64,000 nt of DNA from contig JAECYW010000023.1 of assembly GCA_023014335.1 (NCBI GenBank), forward strand, positions 1 to 64,000. The letters run 5' to 3'. Source of the stretch: Galerina marginata (lineage: Eukaryota; Basidiomycota; Agaricomycetes; Agaricales; Galerinaceae). Made by a program: the position numbers and the translations under genes. Below the pieces are notes generated by a model. That model saw nothing but the letters and a program-made list of their open reading frames with translations. It did no database searches and had not been told where the DNA came from. Positions 12,351 to 24,550 of this stretch are shown here, piece after piece. Numbering within the stretch: the first letter of the stretch is position 1; the number at the start of each line of letters is the position of its first letter.

Positions 12351-12465
12351 CTACTCGATCCTCATTTCTAATTTCTAGTAAATATTTACCGCTGCGAAGT
12401 ATGGACAACCGGTTTTTACTGACATTTATATTTCATAATTTAAACTTCGCTCATTTTTGAACAGC
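12351..12465 (+). repeat. Diverged direct repeat, copy B
   Basis: Partner of 10063-10180 in the same orientation. It lies immediately after the F-box gene and overlaps the last codons of the minus-strand zinc-finger gene. The two copies bracket the F-box gene. Confidence 0.6.
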
Positions 12466-13069
12466 AGTGCTGCTGATTTTATGTACGTTCTTGAGATGCG
12501 CTCCCAGCGACGATCGTCCTATGGCTTGCCCACATGCTGGGCAACTGGTATTGTCGGCCTTAAGATGCACACCTCGGATGTGCTGTATCATGCAGCCATT
12601 CGTCAGTTCCGCGTTACATCCTGGCCAACAACACCGCAACCGTCGAGGACCGTGAGGAGTCAGAGATATACGATGGGCTTCCCACATATGTCCTGAAATC
12701 TCGTGCCGCTCAGTTTTTATAATGCTGGAGCACTCGTTCCAAAGACATATTCCATGGCCTTTCGGAATTTGATTCGCGTGATCATGATTACCGACGACGC
12801 GTTCCTGAGGAGGATCTTGTATGGTTGAAGTTGAAGCACGAGGAGGTCCGAGGGCAGAAAATAGCGTGGTCGAGTGACGCATCTGCGAGAGGTTGATGCC
12901 ATTTTCCGCAAAGCTACCGTAAAAGTGAGTTGGATTGAGCGGCGGTCTGATCGTGAAGAGATCAATGAATAGAAAATGTGGCAAGAGATGTGACATACGC
13001 AGTCTGATGGAGCTCGTAAAACTGAACCGGCGTGTGTTGGGCATTGAAATTGTGAGGCGTGTCTGCCAT
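12451..13069 (-). CDS. C2H2-type zinc-finger protein, three fingers
   Basis: Two exons: ATG 13069 (MADTPHNFN...), then an intron with GTATGT donor and GATCAG acceptor near 13010-12960, then the main exon to the stop at 12451. The C-terminal half holds three Cys2-His2-like units: CLWNECSSI with GHMWEAH, CCWPGCNAEL with HIRGVH, and CPACGQAI with HLKNVH. Many mushroom genomes carry families of such small proteins, presumed DNA- or protein-binding; no target is known. A longer start at 13174 in the same frame is possible. It converges with the F-box gene and its 3' end lies inside repeat copy B. Confidence 0.75.
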
Positions 13070-13442
13070 AATCTTTGCAGATGGAAAGGCGTCAGGAGAA
13101 AATTCGTCGAGGGAAATTATATAGCCAGTGCCACCTACAAAAGGCTGGCCCAAACTTCTTGCCATGGCCCTCATTATGCGCGTATTGTTGATGACATATT
13201 GAAGTGGGCCAGTTCGAATGCCATAAAGAGTGGCTTTCCCAATTTAACCACATGGTACCAGTGGTGTGTTAACAACTGGGTCTTAGACGACGAATTAAGA
13301 CATACGGCCTGTACGTCTATGACCATTCACATGAATATACGAATAAATCCTATTATGCCACTCGGGTGGGTTTCCGGTGACTCTCTTCGCTGACCACTTT
13401 ACAAGCTTTTAATTATAGACGGTACCCAAAAAAAATCATCGT

Positions 13443-15538
13443 CTAGTAAATGTACTTGCCCAAGAACGCCCGCAACTCCTTCCTGCTGATTCCATTGTCC
13501 TGCCAAGCTTCGGCGAATTTTGATTGCATATCTTCAGCGTTCTTTCGCAGTTCTTCACCTTTCGCACCGCGACAAGAGTCGATGACTTCTCTTATTTCTA
13601 ATCCCACAGCCTCACGAGTGCCCTTGGCAGCGCGTCCATTTCTGAGTAATGGTTTCAAGCCGTGTTCGCCAGTCCTGACTTCGATCAGCTCAATAGCAAC
13701 ATTCAAATTCTCCGTGAGGTGTGCGGCTGCGGCTGGCTGGTCAGCCTCAAATGGCCAAGCGATCCTAAAAATGGAAGGTAAGAAAATACGATCACCTCCT
13801 AGGATGAAAACTTACAGTGGAACTCCAGCCGCGAGAGATTCCATGATACCGTTGTGACCACAATGAGTCAGGAACCAGCCTGTGGCCTAAGACGACCGTT
13901 ATTGAAACCGATTGATATAGAACAGAGAACAGAAAGGAGCGTACCCGATGGTTGAGAATAAATTGTTGTGGCGCCCATTGCGTCATCATCCCCAGCCCAG
14001 AAGATTTTACTCTCTCGACCAAGTCATCGGACACTTTGGCGTATGGCGAGGCAACGCAGAAGATCTGTGGAAAAACGATTTTTTTCGAATCTTGAAGCTC
14101 GAGAGAACTGATCATAACATACGAATGGAAACTTTTTCTCAATTAAAGCCTCTATAACTTCCTCAACGTAATCTGGAGCAGCGGGCCAGAATACAGTTCC
14201 GAATGAAATCTAAGAAGAAAAAACATATTTCTGTAAGCTTAACGTCAATAATATATCAACGAAGTAGCGACTTACAAATATGACGGAATTTTCACCGTGT
14301 TGAACATGCATTTTATCGAGGAATGTCTCAATATCAACGGCACCGCGGGAGCCCTGAGTAAGAGTTCCATAACTGAGAGGCAGAAGAGGTCCGATGACGT
14401 AGGTCTCTTTCTTCTCCTCGGCAAACCAACTCCTAGTAGCGGCCAATGACTCGTTTTCGAATGCGTAAGCAGATGATACGAAGACGGCGTCGCAATCCTG
14501 AAGAACGCTATCCAAAGGCTTGAGATACTTATATAAATAACTTCAGTAGAAATCGATACTTACGCCTGAGCCCCACTGATAATTACCGAAAACGGTACTT
14601 CAAAAGGGAGCTACGAATTTCGTATGAGTTTTTGTTCTCGGCTCATTTAATAAAGGCGTACCTTTTGAGGATAATATTCGTAATCATACATGGCGGGGAG
14701 ACCAGCGATTTTGATGACCTTCCCTTCCGTATGATTGTATAGCTTCAGTGATGAAATTAGCTTGAATAGCGGCAGTAATTAAGGAGGCCAAGCGTACCTT
14801 TTCACCAAGCGCTTCTGCGGAAACTCCTGTACGGGCGGCCTCTGCCTTAATCAATGCCCCAAGATCACCTCTACCTCCATGGGATTCAGGACCGAATATT
14901 TTAATAACCGAAGAAGCGTGGCCGGTTATCCAGGCCGTAATAGGGACGGAACGTCCAGTAATCGCACGCGTGACTTGCAACTGAGGCAAGGCAAAGAACT
15001 AAGGAGAGCGGTGAGGACGTGTACTTCAATGGAAGAATTTACGGACATCGAGAATTACGGCAGTTGGTGCGGGGACTGCATCGAAAGTTGTACCCTTTAC
15101 TGCGCAAGTGACTGAACTCCCTTGTGATAGCGCTTGGTAGGCACTTGCATACGTTTCTGCCAGTGGTTTCATGAGCTCGCTGATCTCCTGGGACGTCAAG
15201 TTAAAGGTAGAGAGAACCCTGCCATGCACAGTAAGTAGAACATCGACGGCTTCAGTGTATAAAAGCTCGCCTTATGCGTTTCCTTGCATTCTCAGAAGCT
15301 CCGTCACGGAATTCAGAAGTAATTTCAGCATGGGCTTTGTCAAGGAACATTGAAGCGATTATCATCGTCACGACAATGTTCTCGTTTTCGTTTACGAGCC
15401 GAGCAGCGAGGATGCAAAAAGGCCGAACATGTCCTAATGGACGAAAACCTTCAGTATATTGATTATTTTACGATGGAAGTACTCACCCCAAGCTGGAAAA
15501 GCCGAGAAAAGGATATGGGTTGGGGAGACTTGCGACAT
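13443..15538 (-). CDS. UDP-glycosyltransferase (GT1 family)
   Basis: Transfers a sugar from a UDP-sugar to a small lipophilic acceptor; fungal members are linked to detoxification or sterol and glycolipid modification. The protein begins MSQVSPTHILFSAFPAWGH, with the typical N-terminal acceptor-domain His in GHVRPF. The C-terminal donor-binding signature reads WAPQQFILNH, then GWFLTHCGHNGIMESLAAG, then PFEADQ, so the key His, Asn, Glu and terminal Asp-Gln are present. Mapped introns are 15486-15434, 15270-15219, 15046-14999, 14797-14743 and one starting at 14661, with more downstream. The 15270-15219 intron appears to use a GC donor. One small intron near 14560 is unresolved. Stop TAG is at 13443. 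The acceptor cannot be told. Confidence 0.92.
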
Positions 15539-15587
15539 TGAACTGATGAAGATGAACTTTCGATAACGGCTTCCTTATGTAGACACG

Positions 15588-15594
15588 TTTTATA
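15588..15594 (-). promoter_or_regulatory. TATA box of the glycosyltransferase gene
   Basis: TATAAAA on the minus strand, about 50 bp upstream of the ATG at 15538, matching the spacing seen at several other genes in the window. Confidence 0.6.
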
Positions 15595-15599
15595 CCCAA

Positions 15600-16867
15600 G
15601 GGATAAAGAAAACTGCGTCGTCGTAAGCACCCGTAAGCATCATTTGTCGAAGCTGACCTCCAAGAACGTGAATGACCGAGAACTGCCTAAAAATTCGCAG
15701 GAGTGCAGTCGGCGAAACAGTGGGCGTTCCTCCCGCGTCAGACTCGACCAATCACGATGCGTGACGCTGCAGTAAGATCCCCATACGTGCAAGGCGTGCA
15801 GGTAAGAATCATGGCGACGTTCTGGGCTCAATAAAATCGCTTCTCATTACATGTGCTGCAAAGCATTTAGCATCCCGCCTCGCTCGGAGCAGTGACCCTG
15901 TAATGGACCAGGGTGAGGAGGAACAACCATGAAACGTCGGCGTACAACACACCGGAGTACAGCCACACATAACGAAGCTCCATAGACGACCCTCTACTTG
16001 AGATCCCTGTAGAGAAAGCGACTCGACTGGAGAGTGTTCATGTGAGCAAACTAGACGAACATTAACAACATGAAAATCTGTACTCATAGTCTTATATTCT
16101 CCTGCATCATTTAGAAGAGGAAGGCTCTGGAGTTAGTTGTCGGTGATTTTAGACAGCTAGTGCTCCAAGACGCGTCGAGTAGGCCATGGACATGGGTGGT
16201 CGGATTGCGTTGTGTCAGAAGAAACGTGGCAATTTGCAGAAACGGTGCAATGGTTACAGTGCATAGCCACTGATTTTAAATCTATTTTAAGAAGCGCTCT
16301 CTGGCCCGGGTGGGGTGGTCCGAGTCCTGACAGATCCTTATCGTTACATTCATCGTGTTCTCCGATGACAGCTTCTCTTGTGGGGTGAATTTACCTAAGC
16401 CTTTAACGGACAATCCGACCTCCCATGCCGTTCAAGCTCCGTGGCCCATAAATGATATAAGAAGGTGACTGAAGATCTCTAAAGCTCTCTTCACCTCGCA
16501 ATCAGATATGGTCAAGGTACGCTGCTCTTTTTGCAGGTATATACCACTTGAAGATCCCCCTCCTTTACCACCTCCGTATTTAAACATTACAGGCCAGCCA
16601 TACGACTTCAAAATGTCCTATCTTTTCTGCGTCGCAATTAGCGATCCAAACTCAGATGAGGTCCACGGTTTCCCACCGTATTGGTACCTGGTGGCTTAGT
16701 TTCCAAGGCGGAAGCGTAGTTTGGCACCTTCTGGGTTGCTCCTATTTGCTTCGCTCTCGTATCACTAATTACTACATCGAATCTAAAACAGTAGACCTTT
16801 CAATTTATCTATTGACTATTATCTATTTCCCACAAAATGAATTTGACAAGCTTTGTGGGTTTGGCGT
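15600..16867. other. Intergenic region with one short unsupported reading frame
   Basis: About 1.27 kb between the glycosyltransferase promoter and the 3' end of the seven-helix gene. A 63-codon plus-strand frame at 16508-16699, preceded by an AT-rich GATATAAG at about 16455, is proline- and tyrosine-rich near its end. It lacks a signal peptide, a recognisable domain and a CaaX end, so I do not call it a gene. Nothing else is recognised. Confidence 0.45.
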
Positions 16868-18145
16868 TTACGCCTGGTCTTTTTCGTTTTGAGGCCTCTG
16901 TTTGTCCTCATTGATTTCGAGGACATTGTCCATCCCGTTCAGTGTGTCGGCGTGCGTGGCTGACCGTCCTCCGAATTCGAGCTGAGATAAATGGAGGGTC
17001 GTCGGCGCATGACCCGTGGCACCAGCTGCAAGGGCAACTCTGGCGACCATAAGAGTGGGAGCGATTCCCTAATTAAAGCGATTAGTGAATTTGATTGAAA
17101 ATATGGTACTAAGCATAGTCACCGTTATTGGAACCAAAAAGCTAATCGAATAACTGCTTAACGCTACCCCACGCGAAGTAATCTGGGTGGCGGGAGATAA
17201 ACTCTCTGATATTCCATTCACGAGCAAGGCAAGGGAGTAAACTGCGGCGGTCTGGACCATCATTTCAATTACACGGCGGAATCGTTGTGCTGAGCCAGTT
17301 CCGTGCTTGGAGACAGAGTAGACTCTGTATGCGATTAAGAGTGTCGCCATAAGACTTGTTGCAAATGAAACAAAATATCCTGCGGATAGTAGGGAATTTG
17401 TTGCCACCACGTCCTGAACGGTCAGAGGAATTTTTTTCGATACCACCTCTTCAAAAACCGTCGTGGTGAGGTATAATGCTCGAGAGAAAGTCAGGCAGGC
17501 TTGTCACTGACAGTTTTTTACATACTTACCGGTCTCCGAAAGGAGGAGGAATAATGGCACTGCGATGATACGAAAAGATCGATCCCATACGTAGAAACAA
17601 CGCCAAATCTATGATTCATCAACAAATGGAGCGTTCGGAATAAATTACATTACTCACAAGGAGTCCATCGGCGATGATATACATAAGAAAAGTCGTGATA
17701 TCGAGTACAAGCAGGTTCCAGGCAGGGCCATCGAAAATTGCATCGAAGACAGTAGCGCGGGTAGATCCGTTGACAACGAATTGCCATTTTATAATGTACC
17801 ATTGTATTGCAAACCAGCCGACGCAAAGTAGATAGAGCATCGTAATGGCACCAATGATGACTCGGCGTTGGGATCCTCTGGCCACTAATGATTCGTTTCG
17901 AAGGTCATCCTCCTAGAAATCCATGTCATGACTTGAAGGCACGTACCATATACATACAGGCTACCGAAGTATACTATCGTGTAAATGCCTAATGAAATTG
18001 CATTAGTTGGCTCGCCCAATGCGTATAGTCAGCACAGACCCATTAAAAATGTAACAAGCATTGTGGAATTAAGGGAGGTGCTAATCACTGATTCGATGAA
18101 GCCGGGTGTTACTTGGGCGACCTCTCGCGTCTGAGGTGAAGACAT
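16868..18145 (-). CDS. Seven-transmembrane protein, basidiomycete type
   Basis: Predicted plasma-membrane protein, possibly receptor-like. ATG 18145 gives MSSPQTREVAQVTPGF, an outside N-terminus. Spliced exons then give seven hydrophobic segments: around STMLVTFLMGIYTIVYFG, IIGAITMLYLLCVGWFAI, WNLLVLDITTFLMYIIAD, IIAVPLFLLLSETALYL, GYFVSFATSLMATLLIAY, MMVQTAAVYSLALLV and SYSISFLVPITV. The hydrophilic tail ends in NEKDQA at 16868. Introns near 18049-18000, 17955-17915, 17650-17610, 17520-17450 and 17120-17070 fit frame. It is not a STE3 pheromone receptor by eye. Function unknown; the fold is well supported, the family name is not. Confidence 0.85.
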
Positions 18146-20404
18146 CGTGGACGTGAATTAAGGGTGTGGAACTCATGCGCGGCTGAGCTTATGTAGTGGA
18201 CTTTTTAAAGATATTTCAAGAACTACTTCCCTGTGCCTGATTTTATTTCGACGTTGATTGATCCGGGCTCTCTGCCGGAAGGGTTTAATGACGGAGAAGC
18301 TGATGGTGTGAATCGTCCTGAGATTAAGTACCATAGCTGATTTTGCAAGACCATCGGAAAGAATTCAGAGGCTCGAGTCTTTCGGTGATTGACTTAACCT
18401 CCTCAGAGAATATATTGAACTCCACCCCGATTCGAAATACTCAGGTACACTTGGGCCCAAGTACTAAAATTAAACTTCTTGCCTAGTGGTGAGACCGCAG
18501 GGATCTATCCTCATATCATTGATTGGGAGACATTCCGACAAGGAATAGTATTGATGATAGTGGGTGAATGATCCTACGTCGTAAATTTAAACGACGACTC
18601 CTTCGCTCCCAGTCACATTCAAGCTTCTCACGACATTGGGTCGGCGTGAGGCATTGATTAAAATTCTAGATATCCAGAACGCCTTAAGTTCCACGATCCG
18701 TGCCATAATTTGGCGCATTCTCTTGTAAAGCGTTAGCCCTTCTGCATGAGTACTTAAACGCGAGAGATATACTAATCCTGCCAGTGTTCGAGGAAAGCTA
18801 TCACCATCAACTCTCACAAGAATTTCCACTCGGAAAGCAGAAAAAAATCCTATCTGTATATAAAGGCGGATCTTCTTCGGTGGGAGTGTTGACATATACC
18901 CTAATTATACCTTGAGGATCGCAAGACTTATGCCGACCTTCTGGGACGTTTGACCCAAATCTCGAGGCGAGGCAATTAGTACTAAATGCAGGTATGATAA
19001 TAGCAACATTTGAGATATTGAGCGCTTCGATAGAGATTGAACGACAGAGTTTGTGAAATACATTGGTTTGTGTGTAACGGCCTCTGGAATGCATCGGGAG
19101 ATGTGAAAACTGCAAATGACAATGAACCGGGATGATTACGGCCCGGAATTTCTCCGTTAAGAAATATTGATCCGCTGACGCCGCAGAAACTTAGTCAACC
19201 ACGTCAGAGCTAACCACGAGTCGTCCACGACCCGACTTTCAGCGCAACTTCCCTGCTGAACGTTGAAACCCCATATCCCAGCTGCGGTCTCCATGGAAGG
19301 TAGCGGTGAAGGAACGATAGACCTCGAAAAATGCCAATGAAAGTCTGGGTGTAAGGATGGAAAGGAATCGGCGCTTGATTTTCAGTCGGGTATGTTTTCG
19401 TAGCTTTAAATGGAGACTGCTCCAAAGTAACCATTTCCTTATTACATATTATGTCGTCATTCAGCTCCTCTTTTTCATTCCGTCCGCGAGGTTGAACCCT
19501 TCACTTCATTATGAGCATCACGACTCAAAGGACCCTTCCAATGCTTCCACCTGCGGAACTACTTCCTGGGTTCCTCACGGTAAATCCGTCTCGACGGCTC
19601 TGGACTAAGTACGAGCTACTTCATCTCACCATCCTGAGTACTGTCGGCTACATGACCGGAACTGCCGCAAATACTTCATCTTGGTGCTCGACCTCGGCTG
19701 ATTTGCTATGAATCATGCCCTTCTTTCTTTCTGGAACCGTCGCCATCGGCAAATTTAGAAGTTCTGGAAACTGAATGCAAGTCAGATTGCGATTGACTTG
19801 ACCCAGGCCTTCATCGAGCTTCATCTTGTTCCGTTGGCAGCTTCTACATTCACTAGGTACCAATTTCGTCGAGAATTTCATATCATTCAATCCAACCATC
19901 CGCCATTCAATCCCCGACAAGAGTCGACGTAAGGCAAGTCATTGCCAACGTCGGTACGCGCCTCCGCTTCATACTTGATGAAGACATTGATTCTTTCGAT
20001 CAGATGCACGCCGTCGCTGGGCGTTGACATTCAGTCGATGTCTATTTATATCGCACTTGCGGGCGACAGCCCATGTCAGTTCCGACCAAGAAACCATACA
20101 CAGTGGTGGACGGGCTCTCCTGGTAACGTTTTTAAAAGCCTGGCGTCGATTTTGGGAGACAGTCTACCCCTTTTCCCGTTTCTTCGGTGCGTTCCTCTAA
20201 TTTGACGCCCTTTAAGGATCATCGTCTCCTAAGTAGTTGTTCTTCGTCACTTATCAGTTATTGAACTTCAAGCTTTCGTCACCTCCTCAACTACTGATCT
20301 GCTTTGGGATTCTTACACTTCGTGTAAGGAAACTGTGAGCAACTATTCATAAAATCTTTTCGTCCTTCAAACTTACTTGTCACATTCAATGTCCAGTTTC
20401 CTCC
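18146..20404. other. Long intergenic region, possible decayed coding fragments
   Basis: About 2.26 kb without a gene I can defend. On the minus strand 18587-19115 two overlapping frames of about 100 codons have no recognisable domain. On the plus strand 19511-20205 there are coding-like pieces in changing frames, for example LPMLPPAELLPGF, YCRLHDRNCRKYFILV and GTRLRFILDEDIDSFDQM, that do not join through clean splice sites. These look like remains of a protein gene, perhaps an F-box relative, but that is a guess. The right end should hold the metalloprotease promoter. Confidence 0.4.
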
Positions 20405-21617
20405 ATGACTTCAATACGTTCATATTTCCTGGCTTGTTGGCTCGTCGTAACCATGTCGGCATTTCCCACTCGCGCGTGGCTTAACGACACGGTTTCGCCA
20501 ATCTACCCCAACAAAACCACTGCCGTTCTTGAAATTAGCGACAATTTTTATGGCATTCGGAATGTGAGCTACTGGGTAACTGACGACGGCCTCGCAGTCA
20601 TTGATGGAGACGTTATCTACGGCACTTTGGAAGACCTTGTCGCTCATAACCACACCGGCCAGCCACCCACCGATATGACACGACGTGCCCATTCGATATT
20701 TCGCAACGAGAACCCATGGGCCAGCGCGACCATCACCTACAACTTTAACTCTGCCGGTACCCAGAGACTGCTTGGATCCGTTGTCGGCGGCGCGATCGCT
20801 AACTGGAAAGCCGCGGCACCTTACCTTAATTTCAAGCAAGTCGCGAACAGTGCCACGGGACAGAACGGGGTGCTCACGATCAAGGCGCCTTCTTGCGGTG
20901 GCTGTAATTCGCCGATTGGGTTCTTCAATTCACCCATGACAATGAATTTGCAGCAGAACTGCCCGGGTTCTGGAACTTGTGGAGTAGCTCAGGCGACACA
21001 CGAGTTCGGACACGCGCTTGGTGAGTTGATTCTTTTTCTTTCCAGAAATATCATATTGCTTATCAATGATACAAGGTCTAATTCACGAACACCAAAGACC
21101 AGATCGGGAGAAATTTGTGCACTACAACTGCGCAAACCTCACACCTGCGTGTACCAACATGCCTGCCGGGAAAACATGCTGCAGCAGTGGCATCCCAGCG
21201 GGTTGCTGCACGCTTGCCTCCAATTTCAATGCTCTTTCTGGCTTCGCGGACGATGCAGCAGGGACATACGACATCCAATCCATCATGCAATATCTCGCCA
21301 GCGCATTCGCCCTTCCCGGTACGAACACCCTGACGTCCAACGTACCAGGTGTCGTCGTTCCGGTCTCTGCGCCGAACGCGATCACTGCGACCGACTCAAA
21401 CCGCATGTGCAAGATATACTCTGCCCAATGCCCCAAGGCGCGCTCGTGCACCTTGTCTGGGTGCCCGAGTAAGTGTGTTCCTGTGAAACGTTGTAACAAA
21501 ATTGGGATATGCGGTCAGAGGCCTCCGCCTCCTTGTTGCTTTCCGGTCAGCGTCCAGACGTGTAATAGTCAGCGAGCTGCATGTACGAGGAAGGGGTGCG
21601 ATTTCCTGAAAAATTGA
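20405..21617 (+). CDS. Secreted astacin-type metalloprotease (peptidase M12A)
   Basis: Extracellular zinc endopeptidase. ATG 20405 starts a signal peptide (YFLACWLVVTMSAFPTRA). One intron, 21021-21075 (GTGAGT ... ACAAG), splits the zinc site; joined, it reads HEFGHALG-LIHEHQRPDR, the full astacin HExxHxxGxxH plus the family's downstream EHxRxDR. The Met-turn is SIMQY, slightly unlike the usual SVMHY. A cysteine-rich tail follows (about 14 cysteines in the last 65 residues), which may be a binding or stabilising module. TGA is at 21615-21617. It faces the nuclease gene tail to tail. A propeptide is likely between residues 25 and ~90. Catalytic residues are all present. Confidence 0.92.
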
Positions 21618-22007
21618 TGTGTGGACTTGGGTATGCACTCGTATTCGATTACTCTGCGGTCATTTTGTGTGCTAGTTTCGAACTTGAAGAGGTTTCCTGA
21701 GCATCAAAAGGTCGTCGTAGAGAGGAAATGTTAGAATGAACTTTTTTTTTGACGCAACGCATAGAATTTTACTCTTTCCCAATAGACAGACCACCATGCA
21801 AGGCGATAGCAAGCGTATTTCTCAGAGTCCCGCCGTCAGAATTAAAAAAAGTATTTGTCCGTCATACAGAACTACGACAAGGAGCAAAAATAATTATGAA
21901 TTACCCGGACCAGAAGCCAACACCATATATAACTTTCCGCAAGTTGAGAATGAGGTACAAGCAAAAGATTGTAATGTGGAGTATAAAACTGGTCGACATG
22001 CAGTCCA

Positions 22008-23048
22008 TTAACGTTGGCGAGGACCTTCATTGGTACTGGGCGGGGCCGCTGGAGTTCCGCATTTCGTTGTTCCGGCCCCACCATAACCGGCGCAAAAGCC
22101 GTTGGTCTTCACGTTACCTGCATATCCATCAGCGACCATGTGCAAAGAAAATGAGGAGAAATTCCACGCACTGAGAGTAACGGTAACGGGTGTCTTGTCT
22201 TTGAGACTCTTATTTTTAGTGGCAGCAGTATTTCCATCTACAAAGAGATCACATTCAGCACTAGAAAAGAAGAGATTTGGCTTGATATTCGACTCACTTA
22301 TGAAGTTCGACCAGTCAGACCCTTCACCTATAGGGGGGTCAGACGAAACCGATGGTGACAAAAGTGTCCGACTAACCCGAATTTTCGCCAGCGGGCATGC
22401 ATCTTGTCGCAGATCCGGCACCACCTATAAATGCGATGTTAGCACCACGGATTAATACTTAGGACGGAGGCTTACCTTCCTTGGTAGAACTCTTTGGTTG
22501 TTCATCGCAGCTCCATCCTGGACGGTTAGATTGTCAACTTTTGATGAATTGCAAGCAAAGAATCTCATCTCGTACCAGAATTTGGATTAATTGCCCAACC
22601 ACCTGTAGGTGGTCCACTTTTGCGTCCATGACTGCAGCGATTATATCCGGCGCACTCGGAGTCACGGCGATTGGACGGGGTGCGTTCAACGGTAATATCC
22701 CAGTCGCCTGATTTACCTTTGGGAAAAAAGCATCTTCAGAGTTTATACATGTCAAAAGCAGGTGGCATACTTACAGAAGACGTAGTAGCACTGATTTTCA
22801 CAAACGTTTGGACGCCTAGGCAGTGAAATGATCAAAAAAAGAAACACGTCGAATAAGGAAGTAACTTACACATTGCAGTCGATGTTGTACTCGTAGGCAA
22901 TTCGTCGTGTAAGGTTAACGAATTCAGGAGTAGTCTCGCTCGAATCGATACGACGTTCTATGATTGGAGCAAGAGTAGGACTAGCTCGAACAGACATCTG
23001 CAAAAGGCTCGAAGAGACAAGATATATCAAGGTGGAAATGCCGTGCAT
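22008..23048 (-). CDS. Secreted NucA/NucB-like deoxyribonuclease
   Basis: Predicted extracellular nuclease. ATG 23048 opens a signal peptide ending near MSVRASPT. Introns of 50-60 bp separate an exon with RPNVCENQCYYVF, a longer one with SGDWDITVERTPSN, SECAGYNRCSHGRKSG and GGWAINPNSG, and later pieces SCDEQPKSST, IGGAGSATRCMPAGENS and NKSLKDKTPVTVTLSAWNF. The order of CxGxNxC, then CDEQP, then a small Gly-rich RC motif is that of fungal proteins carrying the NucA/NucB DNase domain (named from Bacillus nucleases). The usual CDEYP is CDEQP here. The 3' part is less certain, ending at a stop near 22008. Family call is moderate; secretion is well supported. Confidence 0.65.
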
Positions 23049-23085
23049 GCTGGAATAATGAATGAAGAGTTACTCGAGCTTGAGG

Positions 23086-23093
23086 TTTTTATA
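23086..23093 (-). promoter_or_regulatory. TATA box of the NucA/NucB-like gene
   Basis: TATAAAAA on the minus strand, about 40 bp upstream of the ATG at 23048. Confidence 0.65.
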
Positions 23094-24550
23094 CTCTTTC
23101 GCTGATGGACTGGACCCAGAACCATAGTCAATCTGAGATGACGAATTTCGTATATAGATGCTTAGAAAGTGCCCGGAGGCGTCGCAAAGCGGTTGAAAAG
23201 CCCTGTTCAATCTAAAGAACCAATACAAGACTGGTTCCTTTCTGCTAGCGACTGTTAGCGCGTCGTAAATGGAGCCTTCCTGTGAGAATCTATGCTCAGC
23301 TAAGTGAAACGTAGCAGAAATTACACCCACATTCCCTTTCGCTGCACAAGCCTACAGTTCTGGAACGTCGCAAATGGCGGAATACGGGCTCCAAATTCGA
23401 AGTGTCCTCCAACCCGACTCCGGTTGTACCGAGATAGGTAGTTTTCCGCGCGCTCCACGCCGCATTTTGAGGGTTGACTCTTCGTTATAGTAACCAGCCC
23501 AAATTTTATTTATTTCTGAAATTCCGGAACGCTTGAAGATTTCAATCTTGTAAACGGCGAAAAAATAAGTCTCACCACTTATATTGGTCAACTATTAATT
23601 TTGTAACTCTCTGTCAATTTTAGATAACAAATACATAGGTGGTACCACCTACAGAGCTAGTCAGATAATAGCTCGCGTCGTCTCAAGTAGAACGGTCGAA
23701 CACGTACCATAAGAAAAGGAAAGATTTCATTTCCCGCCTAAGGCCCTAAGCAGAACAACGTCCACTATGTAAACACAACGCTGGAGCGCCACTGCCAGGA
23801 GTTTGGATGAAATGAGCACCCCCATTGACAAGCTGAATTAAAAATTCGATGCTAAAGACGCTGAATGACCTTGGTCTATTGAGGTACGTTCGAGCTTCTC
23901 CCTACGTTTACAGGACCATGCGTCGAGTAAGTCAAAGATGCAAATAGAAAGCAGATAATACTTACGTTGAGAATGAACACCTTCGCTCCCCCCGGAGGCG
24001 TTCACATTCACGATTTCCTAGTAGTACGGAAGCACTGACTGGTGCACCGAGGTTGAATATTGTAGTCAGGAGCTTCACGAAATTCAAAGTGGTCTGGGAG
24101 TTCAACATTCAGCGGGCATGCGGAGGATTGCGCATAGACCGGGAGTCGAAGCCCACTCCACATAGCTCTGTGGTGTCAGCGTGTTGGGAGTGTCCGGCCT
24201 TAGGACAATTTACGATGCGCACCCTGAACCGAAAGAAGGATAGGTTCACAGTCTTTAATCGCCTAAACCAGGACAGGGAAAGACTGGCAGCACTGTTGGC
24301 CGAACTTCAAGCCACCAAGAGAGTATTCTAAAGTTTCGCATGACTAGTGAAGCTTTGAAGCTCTAGGTTTACTCCTCCAGAGACTGATGGCTGGATTCTT
24401 AGCGAGCAAAACAAGAGCGACGACTCCATCACTCCGGAATGCTTGCTCATTCCCGTAGAGGACGGAGGAGCCATGGTTGGAGCGGAACTGGAAGCATTCC
24501 AACATTATTGGCATATCCGTTCTACAGCTATTTGTGTACGCACTTTTGGA
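23094..24550. other. Intergenic region, nothing recognised
   Basis: About 1.45 kb. Short frames on both strands have no domain that I know. On the minus strand a reading frame at 24344-24592 runs on from the tandem duplication beside it, and the two may once have been one gene. Confidence 0.4.

Noticed and set aside
14738..14800. Apparent frameshift in the glycosyltransferase between AEALGEK and LYNHTEG
   Set aside because: A normal 55-bp GT/AG intron (14797-14743) restores the frame exactly.
16508..16699. 63-codon frame ending in a proline/tyrosine-rich segment, considered as a peptide precursor or pheromone
   Set aside because: No CaaX end, no conserved leader, no signal peptide, and the internal splice-like sites give no better product.
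16868..18145. Seven-helix gene as a STE3-type pheromone receptor of a mating locus
   Set aside because: Helix sequences lack STE3 motifs, and no pheromone precursor or homeodomain gene is in the window.
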